Below, in pieces: positions 24,358 to 33,438 of a DNA stretch of 64,000 nt. Every line of letters starts with the position of its first letter. Position 1 is the stretch's first letter. Under the pieces are notes generated by a model. The model was given only the letters and a program-made list of their open reading frames with translations. It had not been told where the DNA came from and made no database searches. A program made the translations under genes and the position numbers. Location: NCBI RefSeq assembly GCF_026967985.1, contig NZ_JAPVBJ010000002.1, forward strand, positions 62,001 through 126,000, written 5' to 3'. The DNA comes from Modestobacter sp. VKM Ac-2984. Its GTDB lineage: Bacteria > Actinomycetota > Actinomycetes > Mycobacteriales > Geodermatophilaceae.

Positions 24358-25560
24358 TCAGCGGCGGCGACCGGCCAGGGCGTCCAGCGCCGCGCGGTCC
24401 AGCCCGGTGGCCGACTCGACCTCGGCGACGTCCAGCGCACCGCAGTCCAGGCCACGGAGCACCACGGTGGCCAGCGCCCGGGCCGTGGCCGGCTCGTCGA
24501 GCACCCCGCCCTCCACCCGGCTGACGTAGCCGGCCAGCCGTGCCGCGGCAGCCGGCAGGGCTGCCCGGAAGAACGCGTAGGTGGCGAGGTAGCGGGTGAC
24601 CAGCTGCGCCGGGTGCAGGTCCCAGCCCTGGTAGAAGCCGCGCTCCAGTGCCCGGCGGACCAGCCCCGCGTGCAGCTGCCAGGCCTCGTGCACCTGGGTG
24701 GTCGTGCCGACGGGCAGCACGTTGGTCGAGCCGTCGACCGCGCGGGCCCCGGTGCCGGCCACCGCCACCTGCATGGCCTGCTTGGCGGCGTCGGCCGCGG
24801 GGTGGTCGGAGGACTGGTGGGCCGCGGCGATGCCCAGGGCGGCGCTGTAGTCGTAGGTGCCGTAGTGCAGGCCGACCACCCGGCCGGCGCCGGCGTGCAG
24901 CATCCGGGCCAGCGTCGTCGTCCCGTCGGCACCCAGCACCGCCTGCGGTGTCTCCACCTGCAGCTCCAGGTCCAGCGTCAGCCCGCTGGCCTGCTCCAGG
25001 GCGTCCAGCACCGGCAGGAACGCGGCGACCTGCTCGACCGCGGTCACCTTGGGCAGCGTGACGACGGCCCGCTCCCGACCGGCCCCGGCCAGGCCGGTGA
25101 GGAACAGGTCCAGGGAGCGCACCCCGCGGCGCCGGGTCGGCTCCTCCAACGACTTGGCCCGCACCCCGAGGAAGGGCGGCAGGACGGTCTCGGCGGCGAG
25201 CACCGCGGCGGCCGCGGTGACGTCGCCGTCCTCGGCGTCCGGGGGGCCGCGGTAGCCGTCCTCGGCGTCGACCCGCAGGTCCTCGACCGGTTCGGTGGCC
25301 AGCTTGGCCCGCACCCGGGGCAGCACCTGCTCGACCAGGCCGGCGTCCAGGCCGAGGTCGGGGAGGCCGTGCTCGTCCAGCGCAGCCAGCGCCGCGGCAC
25401 CCCAGGAGGAGACCAACCCGGGGACGACGGCGTCGGCGGGCACGTAGCAGGTGTGCACCGGCTGCCGGGCCGACGACTCCCCCGGGTAGGCGGCCAGCCG
25501 GGCGGCGTCCACGGGCGCCAGCCGCCGATCGAGCTCGTCGTACAGCTCTGCGGGGATCAT
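24358..25560 (-). CDS. DUF6986 family, citrate-lyase/HpcH-like TIM barrel, linked to urate catabolism
   Basis: 400 aa, ATG start. It is related to HpcH/HpaI aldolase and malate/citryl-CoA lyases: LRVDAEDGYRG, a central VTLPKVTAVEQV, LELQVETPQAVL and GLHYGTYDYSAALGIA are the acidic and metal-binding barrel segments. I recognise it as DUF6986, which often neighbours ureide genes in actinobacteria. Its start is only 20 bases from that of uraD on the other strand, so both promoters overlap. A reaction on a ureide-derived two- to four-carbon acid is inference. Confidence 0.75.
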   Translation of the reverse strand: MIPAELYDELDRRLAPVDAARLAAYPGESSARQPVHTCYVPADAVVPGLVSSWGAAALAALDEHGLPDLGLDAGLVEQVLPRVRAKLATEPVEDLRVDAEDGYRGPPDAEDGDVTAAAAVLAAETVLPPFLGVRAKSLEEPTRRRGVRSLDLFLTGLAGAGRERAVVTLPKVTAVEQVAAFLPVLDALEQASGLTLDLELQVETPQAVLGADGTTTLARMLHAGAGRVVGLHYGTYDYSAALGIAAAHQSSDHPAADAAKQAMQVAVAGTGARAVDGSTNVLPVGTTTQVHEAWQLHAGLVRRALERGFYQGWDLHPAQLVTRYLATYAFFRAALPAAAARLAGYVSRVEGGVLDEPATARALATVVLRGLDCGALDVAEVESATGLDRAALDALAGRRR

Positions 25561-25580
25561 GGACTGGCATCCTGTCAGCC

Positions 25581-26084
25581 GTGCCCGACTCCCCGCTGGA
25601 CAGATTCAACGCCGAACCGGCAGCGCGGGCCGAGGAGCTGCTGCGGTCCTGCAACGCAGCGCCGTCCTTCGCCCCGACCGTCACCGCCGGCCGCCCCTAC
25701 GACTCCACCGATGCACTGGTCGCCCGCGCCGAGGAGGTCAGCCGCGCCCTGCCCTGGACCGAGGTGAGCACCGCGCTGGCGGCCCACGCCCGGATCGGCG
25801 ACCGGATGCAGGGCGCCTCGGCGGAGGCGCGCACGTCGCGGGAGGAGCAGAGCGGGATGACCACCGCCGCGGACTCGGTCCGGACCGCGATGGTCGACGG
25901 CAACCACGACTACGAGGAACGGTTCGGCCACGTCTTCCTGATCCGCGCGTCCGGCCGGTCGGCCGAGGAGATGCTCGCCGAGCTGCACCGCCGGCTCGGC
26001 AACGACCCGGAGACCGAGCGCGCCGAGGCCACCGAGCAGCTGGCCCAGATCACCGGCCTGCGGGTCGCGGGGCTGCTCGCATGA
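25581..26084 (+). CDS. uraD: OHCU decarboxylase (2-oxo-4-hydroxy-4-carboxy-5-ureidoimidazoline decarboxylase)
   Basis: 167 aa, GTG start. Diagnostic segments are LDRFNAEPAARAEELLRSCNAA, LAAHARIGDR with the catalytic His of the HPRIG-type motif (here HARIG), EEQSGM and YEERFGHVFLIRASGRSAEEML. It catalyses the last step of urate oxidation to S-allantoin. It is the first gene of the operon uraD-uraH-urate oxidase; its stop overlaps uraH as ATGA. Confidence 0.92.
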   Translation: MPDSPLDRFNAEPAARAEELLRSCNAAPSFAPTVTAGRPYDSTDALVARAEEVSRALPWTEVSTALAAHARIGDRMQGASAEARTSREEQSGMTTAADSVRTAMVDGNHDYEERFGHVFLIRASGRSAEEMLAELHRRLGNDPETERAEATEQLAQITGLRVAGLLA

Positions 26085-26398
26085 GCGTCTCCACGCACGT
26101 GCTGGACGCCGTCGCCGGTCGCCCGGCGGCGGGGATGACGGTGCAGCTGCTGGACGACGCCGGACAGGTCGCCGCCGGGGTCACCGACGCCGACGGCCGC
26201 TGCCGGCTCACCGAGGAGCCCACCGCCGCCGGCCCGCACCGGATCGTCTTCGGCACCGGCGAGTGGGCCGCCGGGCTGGGCCGGGAGACGTTCTGGCCCG
26301 AGGTGGTGCTGACCTTCACGGTCGCCGAGCCGGCCGAGCACCACCACGTGCCGCTGCTGCTCTCCCCGTTCGCCTACTCGACCTACCGGGGCTCCTGA
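26081..26398 (+). CDS. uraH: 5-hydroxyisourate hydrolase (transthyretin-like)
   Basis: 105 aa, ATG at 26081 coupled to uraD. It begins MSVSTHVLDAVAGRPAAGM, with the catalytic His of the transthyretin-like family, and ends with the signature SPFAYSTYRGS. It hydrolyses 5-hydroxyisourate made by urate oxidase to OHCU, the substrate of UraD. Confidence 0.95.
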   Translation: MSVSTHVLDAVAGRPAAGMTVQLLDDAGQVAAGVTDADGRCRLTEEPTAAGPHRIVFGTGEWAAGLGRETFWPEVVLTFTVAEPAEHHHVPLLLSPFAYSTYRGS

Positions 26399-26460
26399 CG
26401 ACCCTCCCGGGACGTTCCACGGGAAACACCACCGCAACGCTGATGAGTGAAGGTGCGCGC

Positions 26461-27366
26461 ATGGCGATCGTCCTCGGGCCCAACCAGTACGGGAAGGCGG
26501 AGGTGCGGGTCGTCGCGGTCGACCGCTCCACCGCCCGGCACTCCCTCGTCGACCTCAACGTCAGCTCTGCGCTGCGCGGTGACTTCGCGGCCGCGCACAC
26601 CGCCGGCGACAACGCGCACGTGCTGACCACCGACGCGCAGAAGAACACCGTCTTCGCCTTCGCCCGCGACGGCATCGGCTCGCCGGAGGAGTTCGGCCTC
26701 CGGCTGGCCCGGCACCTCGCCGGCAGCTACGCGTGGGTCACCGGCGCCCGGGTGGCGATCGAGTCCTACGGCTGGGACCGGATCGCGGTGGGCGGGGCGC
26801 CGCACGACCACGCCTTCTCCCGCACGGGCGGCGACGTCCGGACGGCGGTGGTCACCGCCGACGGCGGGGACCTGCACGTGCTCGCCGGGCTCAGCGACCT
26901 CGTCGTCCTCAAGACCACCGGCTCGGAGTTCTGGGGCTTCCCCCGCGACCGGTACACCACGTTGCCGGAGACCACCGACCGGATCCTGGCCACCGCGGTG
27001 ACCGCTCGGTGGCGGTACACCGGCCTCGACGTCGACTGGAACGCCACCCACGCCGCCGTCCGGACGACGCTGCTGGAGACGTTCGCCGCCACCCACTCCC
27101 TCGCGCTGCAGCAGTCGCTCTACGCGATGGGCGAGGCGGTGCTCGAGCAGCACCGGGACGTGGCCGAGGTGCGGATGTCGATGCCGAACAAGCACCACTT
27201 CCTGCAGGACCTCTCCGCGTTCGGGCTGGACAACGACCTGGACGGCCCGGGTGCGGTGGTCTACCACGCCGACGACCGGCCCTACGGGCTGATCGAGGGG
27301 ACCGTGCTGCGGGACGACGTCCCGGCTGCGCCGGCCGCCTGGGTGGGCACCCCCGGCTTCTGCTGA
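26461..27366 (+). CDS. pucL: Urate oxidase (factor-independent urate hydroxylase)
   Basis: 301 aa from ATG at 26461, which has GAAGG upstream; ATG at 26443 lacks a ribosome site. Uricase motifs are clear: LGPNQYGKAEVRVV (catalytic Lys), VLTTDAQKNTVFAFA (catalytic Thr), LKTTGSEFWGFPRDRYTTL (substrate-binding Phe/Arg region) and MPNKHHFLQDLSAFG. It oxidises urate to 5-hydroxyisourate, which UraH and UraD process further. Allantoinase and uptake genes are not in the window. Confidence 0.95.
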   Translation: MAIVLGPNQYGKAEVRVVAVDRSTARHSLVDLNVSSALRGDFAAAHTAGDNAHVLTTDAQKNTVFAFARDGIGSPEEFGLRLARHLAGSYAWVTGARVAIESYGWDRIAVGGAPHDHAFSRTGGDVRTAVVTADGGDLHVLAGLSDLVVLKTTGSEFWGFPRDRYTTLPETTDRILATAVTARWRYTGLDVDWNATHAAVRTTLLETFAATHSLALQQSLYAMGEAVLEQHRDVAEVRMSMPNKHHFLQDLSAFGLDNDLDGPGAVVYHADDRPYGLIEGTVLRDDVPAAPAAWVGTPGFC

Positions 27367-27481
27367 GCTGCACCGGAGGTGTGCCGGGCCCGCTGGTGGG
27401 GGTACCCGGACGCGGCGAGACCGCGGACCCACGGCCCAGCCCCGGCCCCCTCCCCCGCGGTCCGCTCCCGGAGAGGGAGGC

Positions 27482-28216
27482 ATGGACCTCACGCAGGATT
27501 TCACCGCGCACGTCACCGCGTCGGAGGCCGACCTGCCCGGCCCCGAGCTGCTGCCGGTGCGGCTGGCCCTGGCCTGCGCGCAGGTGCTGCCCGTCGCCGC
27601 TGCCGGGATCAGCGTCTACTTCTCCGCCGACCGGCGGCTGCCGCTCGGCGGCAGTGAGCCGGTCGCCGCAGTCGCGGAGCGCCTGCAGTTCACCGTCGGG
27701 GAGGGGCCGTGCCTGACCGCGCACAGTCTCGGCCGCCCGGTGTTCGCCGACGAGGACGAGCTGCGCACCCGATGGCCGGTCTTCTACGACGCACTGGCCA
27801 CGCACACGCCCTTCCGCGGCATCGTCTCCCTGCCGTTGCACGGCGGACTGGAGGGGATCGGCGCCCTGGACCTGTACGTCACGCCCCCCGGCTCCGTCCG
27901 GGACCTGAGCCTGGCCGACACCCTCACGGTCGGCACGGCGCTGAGCACGATCTTCGCCATCGCGATGGACGAGGAGCCGCGCAGCGAGTCCGGCCCGTCC
28001 TGGCTGGACGCCCCGGCCGCGGGCCGCCGCTCGCTCGTCTGGCAGGCCATCGGCTTCGTGGGCATCGGGCTGGAGCTGCACAACACGGATGCGCTGAGCC
28101 TGCTGCGCGCCCACGCCTACGGCTCCGACCAGGACCTGGACGCGGTGGCCGAGGCGGTGCTGGAGGAGCGGTTGAGCATGGCCGACCTGTCGGAGCAGGC
28201 CGAGACCGGTCCCTGA
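27482..28216 (+). CDS. GAF-ANTAR regulator
   Basis: 244 aa, ATG with GAGGGAGG upstream. Residues about 20-160 form a GAF-like sensory domain (QFTVGEGPCLTAHSLGRPVFADE; GIVSLPLHGGLEGIGALDLY). The last 60 residues look like an ANTAR RNA-binding helix bundle (VWQAIGFVGIGLELHNTDALSLLRAHAYGSDQDLDAVAEAVL). Such proteins bind nascent RNA hairpins and prevent termination. The target RNA is unknown; no ANTAR hairpin pair is obvious next door. Confidence 0.8.
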   Translation: MDLTQDFTAHVTASEADLPGPELLPVRLALACAQVLPVAAAGISVYFSADRRLPLGGSEPVAAVAERLQFTVGEGPCLTAHSLGRPVFADEDELRTRWPVFYDALATHTPFRGIVSLPLHGGLEGIGALDLYVTPPGSVRDLSLADTLTVGTALSTIFAIAMDEEPRSESGPSWLDAPAAGRRSLVWQAIGFVGIGLELHNTDALSLLRAHAYGSDQDLDAVAEAVLEERLSMADLSEQAETGP

Positions 28217-28217
28217 G

Positions 28218-28247
28218 CCGGGGTGGCCGGCGCACCGGCCACCCCGG
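28218..28247. terminator. Convergent terminator hairpin
   Basis: A 13-base perfect stem (28218-28230 with 28235-28247) and a CGCA tetraloop lie between the GAF-ANTAR stop and the chemoreceptor stop. Confidence 0.85.
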
Positions 28248-28250
28248 GGG

Positions 28251-29861
28251 TCACCGCTGGAAGGTGTCCACCGACTGCTGCAGGCCCTCCGACATCCGGA
28301 CCAGGTCGGAGGTGGCCGACTGCATCTCGGCGACGCCGGCGTGGGTCTCCTGGGCTGCCCGGGCGACCTCGGCGACCGTCTCGGCGATCGACCGCCCGCT
28401 CTGTGCGGCCTCAGCGATGGCGCGGCTCATCTCGTTCGTCGTGGCGGTCTGCTCCTCCACCGCCGAGGCGATCGTCGTCTGGTAGTCGTTGATCTGGGCG
28501 ATGACCGAGGTGACCCCGCCGATGGCGCCGACGGCACTGTCGGTGTCGGCCTGGATCGCCTCCACCCGGCGGGCGATGTCCTCGGTCGCCTTCGCCGTCT
28601 CCTGTGCGAGCTCCTTGACCTCGTTGGCCACCACCGCGAAGCCCTTGCCGGCCTCGCCGGCCCGTGCGGCCTCGATCGTGGCGTTCAGCGCCAGCAGGTT
28701 CGTCTGCTCCGCGATCGAGGTGATCACCTTGACCACGTTGCCGATCTCGACCGAGGACTCACCCAGCCGGGCCACTGTCTGGTTCGCGCTCTCGGCCGCG
28801 GTCACCGCGCTCCCGGCCACCCGCGCGGCCTCGGCGGCGTTGTGCGCGATCTCCCGGATGGAGGCGCCCATCTCCTCCGCCCCCGTGGCGACGGCGTCGA
28901 TCGAGCAGCTGACGTCCTTCGCCGCCGTCGTCACGGCGTCGGCCTGCCCGGTGGACCGCCCGGCCGCGCCGGCGATCGTCGCCCCCGTGGCCGACAGGGA
29001 CTTGGCGGCCCCGTCCAGCAGCCGGGAGGCCTCAGCCACCTCGTCGACCACGTCGGACACCCGGTCGAGGGTGTTGTTCAGCGCACCGGCGAGCTGGTCC
29101 AGCTCGTTGCGCCCGGCACCGACGTCCAGCCGCTCCTGCAGCTCCCCGGCCGCGAGGACGTCGGTCATCCGGCGCAGCGGCCGGGTGACGCTGCGCGACA
29201 CCAGCAGGGAGATCAGGGCGATGACCAGCACCACCGGGGCGGCCCACAGGGCCATGGAGAGCAGGTGGTCGAGGAAGGCGCCGTTCAGGTCGGTGACGTA
29301 GAGGCCCGAACCGACGACCCAGCCCCAGGGCTCGTAGCCCGCGACGAAGGAGATCTTCGCCTGCGGCTCCTCCTCACCGGGCTTGGGCCACATGTACTCG
29401 ACGAAGCCGCTGCCGTCGCGCTCGACGACCTGCACCATCTCCACGAACAGGGCCTTGCCGGTCGGGTCGGTGTTGGCGCTGAGGTCGGTGCCGTCCATCT
29501 CCGGCTTGATCGGGTGCATGACCATCGTCGGGTTCATGTCGTTGATCCAGAAGTACTCCTGCCCCGAGTACCGCAGCCCGCTGAGCGCGCTCCTGGCCTG
29601 GGCCTGGGCCTGGTCCCGGGTCAGCGCACCGCTCTGCTCCTGCGCGCCGTAGAAGGCCACGACGCCGAGCACCGCCTCGACCGCGGACTGGGCCTTGTTC
29701 CGCTGCTCGGCCTCGATCGTCTGGCGCACCTGGAGGGCCCCGATCACGGCGATCGTGCCCATGCCGACCACGGCCACCAGCACCAACGCCAGGAGCCGGG
29801 TGCTGATCCGGATCCGGCTCAAGCCTCCGCTGGTGAGGACGTCCCGCAGTCGTGTGGCCAT
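28251..29861 (-). CDS. Methyl-accepting chemotaxis protein with a Cache domain
   Basis: 536 aa. A first membrane helix (about 22-45) is followed by an extracellular single-Cache domain (about 50-190; [42 protein letters not shown]), a second membrane helix (about 205-225), HAMP, and the cytoplasmic signalling rod. The kinase-contact tip [34 protein letters not shown] is intact. The receptor relays a small-molecule signal, likely a carboxylate or similar, to CheA. No che or flagellar genes are in the window. Confidence 0.93.
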   Translation of the reverse strand: MATRLRDVLTSGGLSRIRISTRLLALVLVAVVGMGTIAVIGALQVRQTIEAEQRNKAQSAVEAVLGVVAFYGAQEQSGALTRDQAQAQARSALSGLRYSGQEYFWINDMNPTMVMHPIKPEMDGTDLSANTDPTGKALFVEMVQVVERDGSGFVEYMWPKPGEEEPQAKISFVAGYEPWGWVVGSGLYVTDLNGAFLDHLLSMALWAAPVVLVIALISLLVSRSVTRPLRRMTDVLAAGELQERLDVGAGRNELDQLAGALNNTLDRVSDVVDEVAEASRLLDGAAKSLSATGATIAGAAGRSTGQADAVTTAAKDVSCSIDAVATGAEEMGASIREIAHNAAEAARVAGSAVTAAESANQTVARLGESSVEIGNVVKVITSIAEQTNLLALNATIEAARAGEAGKGFAVVANEVKELAQETAKATEDIARRVEAIQADTDSAVGAIGGVTSVIAQINDYQTTIASAVEEQTATTNEMSRAIAEAAQSGRSIAETVAEVARAAQETHAGVAEMQSATSDLVRMSEGLQQSVDTFQR

Positions 29862-30050
29862 GCCGTGCTCCCGTCGTCGACGGCGCAGTTGCCGTACCTG
29901 CGTTGTCGACCGAGGCGCGGCGGACTGCAGTCGAGACGGCTATCACAACGGAACCGCAACACATCGAAGGCGAGCCGCGCACCTCCGTCTTGTGCATCAC
30001 ACGTTCGTTGCCTCGCCGGCCGGCCCGCCCGGACCTGCCAGTATCCGTGC

Positions 30051-30542
30051 GTGAGCGACGAGCGGGAGACCCTGACCTACGAGGACTTCGGCCGGGCGGC
30101 ACGGGAGCTGGCCCAGCAGGTCGCCGACAGCGGGTTCGAACCGGACCTGATCCTGTCCATCGCCCGCGGCGGGCTCTTCCTCGGCGGCGCACTCGGCTAC
30201 GCGCTGGACGTGAAGAACCTCTTCGTGATGAACGTCGAGTTCTACACCGGCGTCGACGAGCGGCTGGAGCTGCCGGTCGTGCTGCCGCCGACGCTCGACG
30301 TCGTCGACCTGACCGGCACGAAGGTGCTGATCGCCGACGACGTCGCCGACACCGGCAAGACGCTGGAACTGGTCAAGGAGTTCTGCGCGGGCCACGTCAC
30401 CGAGGTGCGCACCGCCGTGGTCTACGAGAAGCCGCGGTCGCTGGTGCGGTGCGACTACACCTGGAAGCACACCGACGCCTGGATCGACTTCCCGTGGTCG
30501 ACCCTCCCGCCGGTCGTCTCCCGCGGCGGCACCGGCCACTGA
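30051..30542 (+). CDS. Phosphoribosyltransferase-fold protein
   Basis: 163 aa, GTG start. The PRPP-binding motif VLIADDVADTGKTLEL and the earlier DLILSIARGGLFLG loop are characteristic of xanthine/hypoxanthine-type type I phosphoribosyltransferases (Gpt-like). The C-terminal KHTDAWIDFPW is shared with the actinobacterial and archaeal members. The base is probably a purine, fitting the nearby purine-degradation genes, but this is inference. A dispersed hairpin element begins at the stop codon. Confidence 0.82.
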   Translation: MSDERETLTYEDFGRAARELAQQVADSGFEPDLILSIARGGLFLGGALGYALDVKNLFVMNVEFYTGVDERLELPVVLPPTLDVVDLTGTKVLIADDVADTGKTLELVKEFCAGHVTEVRTAVVYEKPRSLVRCDYTWKHTDAWIDFPWSTLPPVVSRGGTGH

Positions 30543-30601
30543 GGAAGGACCCCGTCCTCCTCATCCCTCGCAGGCTCGGGACGAGCCTCGGGACGGGGCC
30601 G
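30541..30601. repeat. 61-base dispersed imperfect palindrome, copy B
   Basis: It starts within the TGA stop of the phosphoribosyltransferase gene. Outer arms CCCCGTCC (30550-30557) and GGACGGGG (30591-30598), inner CTCG/CGAG. It differs from copy A at 7205-7265 at about 8 of 61 positions, several of them in the loop. Between two converging genes it can act as a terminator. Confidence 0.75.
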
Positions 30602-31735
30602 TCAGCGGCGGGTCGAGGCCGTGACGGTGAACGTGGGGTCGCGGGTCACCTGACGGGTGGGGCCGACGACCCGGCGGAGCGCGTCGCGGTGCGGCAGGTG
30701 GCTGTTGTAGACGCACCACAGCTCGCCGCCCGGCCGCAGCACCCGGGCCGCGGCGTCGAACAGCCGTTCTGCGGCGGCGGCGTGCACGGCGACACCCAGG
30801 TGGAACGGCGGGTTGCAGACCACGAGGTCGACGCTCCCGTCCGGGACGCTGCCGGCGGCGTCGTCCCGGGTCACGGTGACCCGGCCGGTCAGCCCGTTGG
30901 CGGCCACCGTCGCCTCCGCCGAGGCGCAGGCCGCCGCCGACTGGTCCGAGGCGACGACCGACAGCTCGGGCCGGGCCATGGCCAGCCCGACGGCCAGCAC
31001 CCCGGTGCCGCAGCCCAGGTCCAGCGCCGTCGCGGCGTCCGGCACGGCGCCGGGGAGCGACCGGAGCAGCGCCCGGGTGCCGCGGTCGACCTTGGCGCCG
31101 GCGAAGGCCGCGCCGTGGGCGCACACGGTGAGCCCGAGGTCGGGGTGCTCCCGGCAGACCGGGAAGGACGACGTCCCCGGCTTCGGGCCGCGGGCGACCA
31201 GCAGCCGGGACTTCTGTCGGCCCCGGGTCGCGTGCACGTCGCTGAAGCGCTCGCCCAGGACGTCGTTCATCGCGTGGGTCATGTGCTTGACCCGCCCGCC
31301 GACCAGGAGGGTGACGTCGGGGTCGGCGTCGGCGGCGACCACCTCGGCGAGCTCGCGCAGTGCGTCCAGCCCCTTGGGCGCCTGCGCCAGCACCACCCGG
31401 GCGCCGCGCACCAGCTCGGCGCCCAGTGGCAACGACCGGTAGGTGCCGGCGTGTCCGGTGCGCTCGGCGTTGCCGGCCAGGGCCAGCTCACCGACCAGCA
31501 GGTCCTGGTGCACCCGGACGCCGGTCGCCCCGTGCAGCGCCACCGCGCCCAGGGTGAGCGCGCCGTGGGAGTCGTCGATCACGACCACGCCGTCCGGGTG
31601 CTGCCGGATCAGCTCGGCCGCCTCGTCGAGCAGCAGGCGGTCGGTCGCGTCGACGGCGACCAGTTCGGGCGCATCGACGTCGGGCTCGCGGCGGAGCTGG
31701 GCGAACAGGTCTGTCGCGGGGTCGGAGGGGGACAC
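30602..31735 (-). CDS. RsmC/RlmG-like rRNA guanine-N2 methyltransferase
   Basis: 377 aa from GTG at 31735. The N-terminal half is a degenerate methyltransferase-like domain. The C-terminal half carries the SAM motif ALDLGCGTGVLAVGLA and the catalytic NPPFH of N-methyltransferases that act on guanine. The two-domain build and length match RsmC and RlmG, which methylate 16S G1207 and 23S G1835 in E. coli; which one this is cannot be told from motifs. Confidence 0.82.
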   Translation of the reverse strand: MSPSDPATDLFAQLRREPDVDAPELVAVDATDRLLLDEAAELIRQHPDGVVVIDDSHGALTLGAVALHGATGVRVHQDLLVGELALAGNAERTGHAGTYRSLPLGAELVRGARVVLAQAPKGLDALRELAEVVAADADPDVTLLVGGRVKHMTHAMNDVLGERFSDVHATRGRQKSRLLVARGPKPGTSSFPVCREHPDLGLTVCAHGAAFAGAKVDRGTRALLRSLPGAVPDAATALDLGCGTGVLAVGLAMARPELSVVASDQSAAACASAEATVAANGLTGRVTVTRDDAAGSVPDGSVDLVVCNPPFHLGVAVHAAAAERLFDAAARVLRPGGELWCVYNSHLPHRDALRRVVGPTRQVTRDPTFTVTASTRR

Positions 31736-31749
31736 GCCCCCACCATGCC

Positions 31750-32673
31750 CTACGTGCCGGAGCGCGGGGTCGCCGCGACCAGGTCGACGACCACCTGGGC
31801 CAGCTGCGGGCCGACGTCCTCCTGGAGGAAGTGCCCGCCGCCGGCCAGCGTGGTGTGCGGCATCCCCTGGGCGCCGGGCACCAGCTTCTGGAAGACCGCG
31901 TCGCCGCCGCCGGTGATCGGGTCGCTGTCGGAGAAGGCGGTCAGGAACGGCTTCTCCCAGGTGCGCAGCACACCCCACGCGGCCCGGTTGGCCGCGGCCG
32001 CCGGGTCGTCGGGGCTGGTGGGCACCAGCGACGGGAACACCCGGGCGCCGGCCTTGTAGCGGGCGTCGGGGAACGGGGCGTCGTAGGCCGCCACCACCTC
32101 GGGCGCCATGTCCGTCGCCGTGCCGTTGGAGATGATCCGGCCGACCTGCATGTCCGTCATGCCGGCCGCCGCCCGCTGCCAGGCCAGGAACGCCTCGCTC
32201 ATCGGGTGGTCACCGGTCGGCAGGCCGGTGTTGGCGACGACGACCCGGGCGAACCGGTCGGGGTGCTCGGCCACCAGGCGCAGGCCGAGCAGCCCGCCCC
32301 AGTCCTGGCAGACCAGGGTGAGGTCGGTGAGCTGCAGCTCGTCCAGCAGCGCCTGCCGCAGCCAGCCGACGTGCCGGGCGTACGTGTAGTCGGTCAGCTC
32401 GGTGGGCTTGTCGGAGCGGCCGAAGCCGACCAGGTCGGGGACGACGACGCGCAGCCCGGCCGCCGTCAGCACCGGGATCATCCGGCGGTAGAGGAAGGAC
32501 CAGGACGGCTCGCCGTGCATCAGCAGCACCGTCTCGCCGTCGTCCGGGCCCTCGACCAGGACGGCGACCCGCAGCCGGCCGCCGTCCCCGTCGTCGACCT
32601 CGACGTACCGGGGCTCGTAGGGGAACTCCGGCAGGTCGGTGAACCGGTCCTCGGGTGTGCGCAGCGCGTCCAT
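31750..32673 (-). CDS. Haloalkane dehalogenase, subfamily I-like
   Basis: 307 aa, ATG with GAGGAGG upstream. Alpha/beta hydrolase with the HLD-I hallmarks: oxyanion strand LLMHGEPSWSFLYRRMIP, Asp nucleophile with adjacent halide-binding Trp in VCQDWGGLLGLRL, and a C-terminal GGGHFLQED His. It hydrolyses carbon-halogen bonds to alcohols. Epoxide hydrolases share the fold, but the HGEPSWSFLY phrase and the D-W pair favour a dehalogenase. Substrate range is unknown. Confidence 0.85.
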   Translation of the reverse strand: MDALRTPEDRFTDLPEFPYEPRYVEVDDGDGGRLRVAVLVEGPDDGETVLLMHGEPSWSFLYRRMIPVLTAAGLRVVVPDLVGFGRSDKPTELTDYTYARHVGWLRQALLDELQLTDLTLVCQDWGGLLGLRLVAEHPDRFARVVVANTGLPTGDHPMSEAFLAWQRAAAGMTDMQVGRIISNGTATDMAPEVVAAYDAPFPDARYKAGARVFPSLVPTSPDDPAAAANRAAWGVLRTWEKPFLTAFSDSDPITGGGDAVFQKLVPGAQGMPHTTLAGGGHFLQEDVGPQLAQVVVDLVAATPRSGT

Positions 32674-32675
32674 CT

Positions 32676-32725
32676 CAGGCCTCCTCGACTGGTGGGACTC
32701 CGCCCGACGCTATCGAGGAGGCCTG
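32676..32725 (-). promoter_or_regulatory. Hairpin that can bury the dehalogenase ribosome-binding site
   Basis: A 13-base perfect inverted repeat (32676-32688 with 32713-32725, 24-base loop) fills the gap between msrA and the dehalogenase gene. One arm is the complement of the GAGGAGG ribosome site just before the dehalogenase ATG. On the minus-strand transcript it could terminate msrA mRNA or hide that site. Confidence 0.55.
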
Positions 32726-32729
32726 GCGG

Positions 32730-33383
32730 CTACACGCCGGGGAGGCCGACCGGGCAGCTGACGCCGGTGGAGTTCACCGGGCAGTAGCCGCCCGGCACCT
32801 TGTAGAGGTACTGCTGGTGGTGGCCCTCGGCGTGGAAGAAGTCGCCGAGCGGGGCGATCTCGGTGGTGATCTCGCCGTAGCCGGCCGCCGTCAGCCGCTC
32901 CTGGAACACGTCGCGGCTGACCTTGGCGGCCGCCTCCTGCTCCGGGCCCTGCGTGTAGACGGCCGAGCGGTACTGGGTGCCGATGTCGTTGCCCTGGCGC
33001 ATGCCCTGGGTCGGGTCGTGCTCCTCCCAGAACTCCTTCAGCAGGCGATCGTAGGAGGTGACCGCCGGGTCGAAGACGACCAGCACGGCCTCGGTGTGCC
33101 CGGTGCGCGCCGAGCACACCTCCTCGTACGTGGGGTTCGGGGTGTACCCGCCGGCGTAGCCCGCGGCGGTCGAGTAGACGCCCGGGGTCTCCCAGAAGAC
33201 CTTCTCGACCCCCCAGAAGCAGCCGGCGCCGAAGACGGCGGTCTCCAGGCCCGCGGGGAAGGGCGGCTGGATGCGGTTGCCGTTGACCGCGTGCACCTCG
33301 GGGACGCCGGGCAGCGACTCGGAACGGCCGGTCAGGGCGTCCGCTGCGGTGACCGGCTGGGTCTTGGCGCGGGAGAAGAACAT
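32730..33383 (-). CDS. msrA: Peptide-methionine (S)-S-oxide reductase MsrA
   Basis: 217 aa. The catalytic motif is [15 protein letters not shown], with Cys in GCFWG, followed by [24 protein letters not shown]. The C-terminal Cys residues in [13 protein letters not shown] are resolving Cys candidates. It repairs oxidised methionine. The long N-terminus (about 45 residues before the catalytic domain) is usual for actinobacterial members. Confidence 0.95.
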   Translation of the reverse strand: MFFSRAKTQPVTAADALTGRSESLPGVPEVHAVNGNRIQPPFPAGLETAVFGAGCFWGVEKVFWETPGVYSTAAGYAGGYTPNPTYEEVCSARTGHTEAVLVVFDPAVTSYDRLLKEFWEEHDPTQGMRQGNDIGTQYRSAVYTQGPEQEAAAKVSRDVFQERLTAAGYGEITTEIAPLGDFFHAEGHHQQYLYKVPGGYCPVNSTGVSCPVGLPGV

Positions 33384-33438
33384 GCGCCGACTGTAGGTCC
33401 GGCCTGCGAGCTCGGGCCGGGTCGGCGAAGGTGGCCGG

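Noticed and set aside
30541-30601. CRISPR or integron-type recombination site
   Set aside because: Only two distant copies with hairpin form were seen, no spacer array and no integrase gene.
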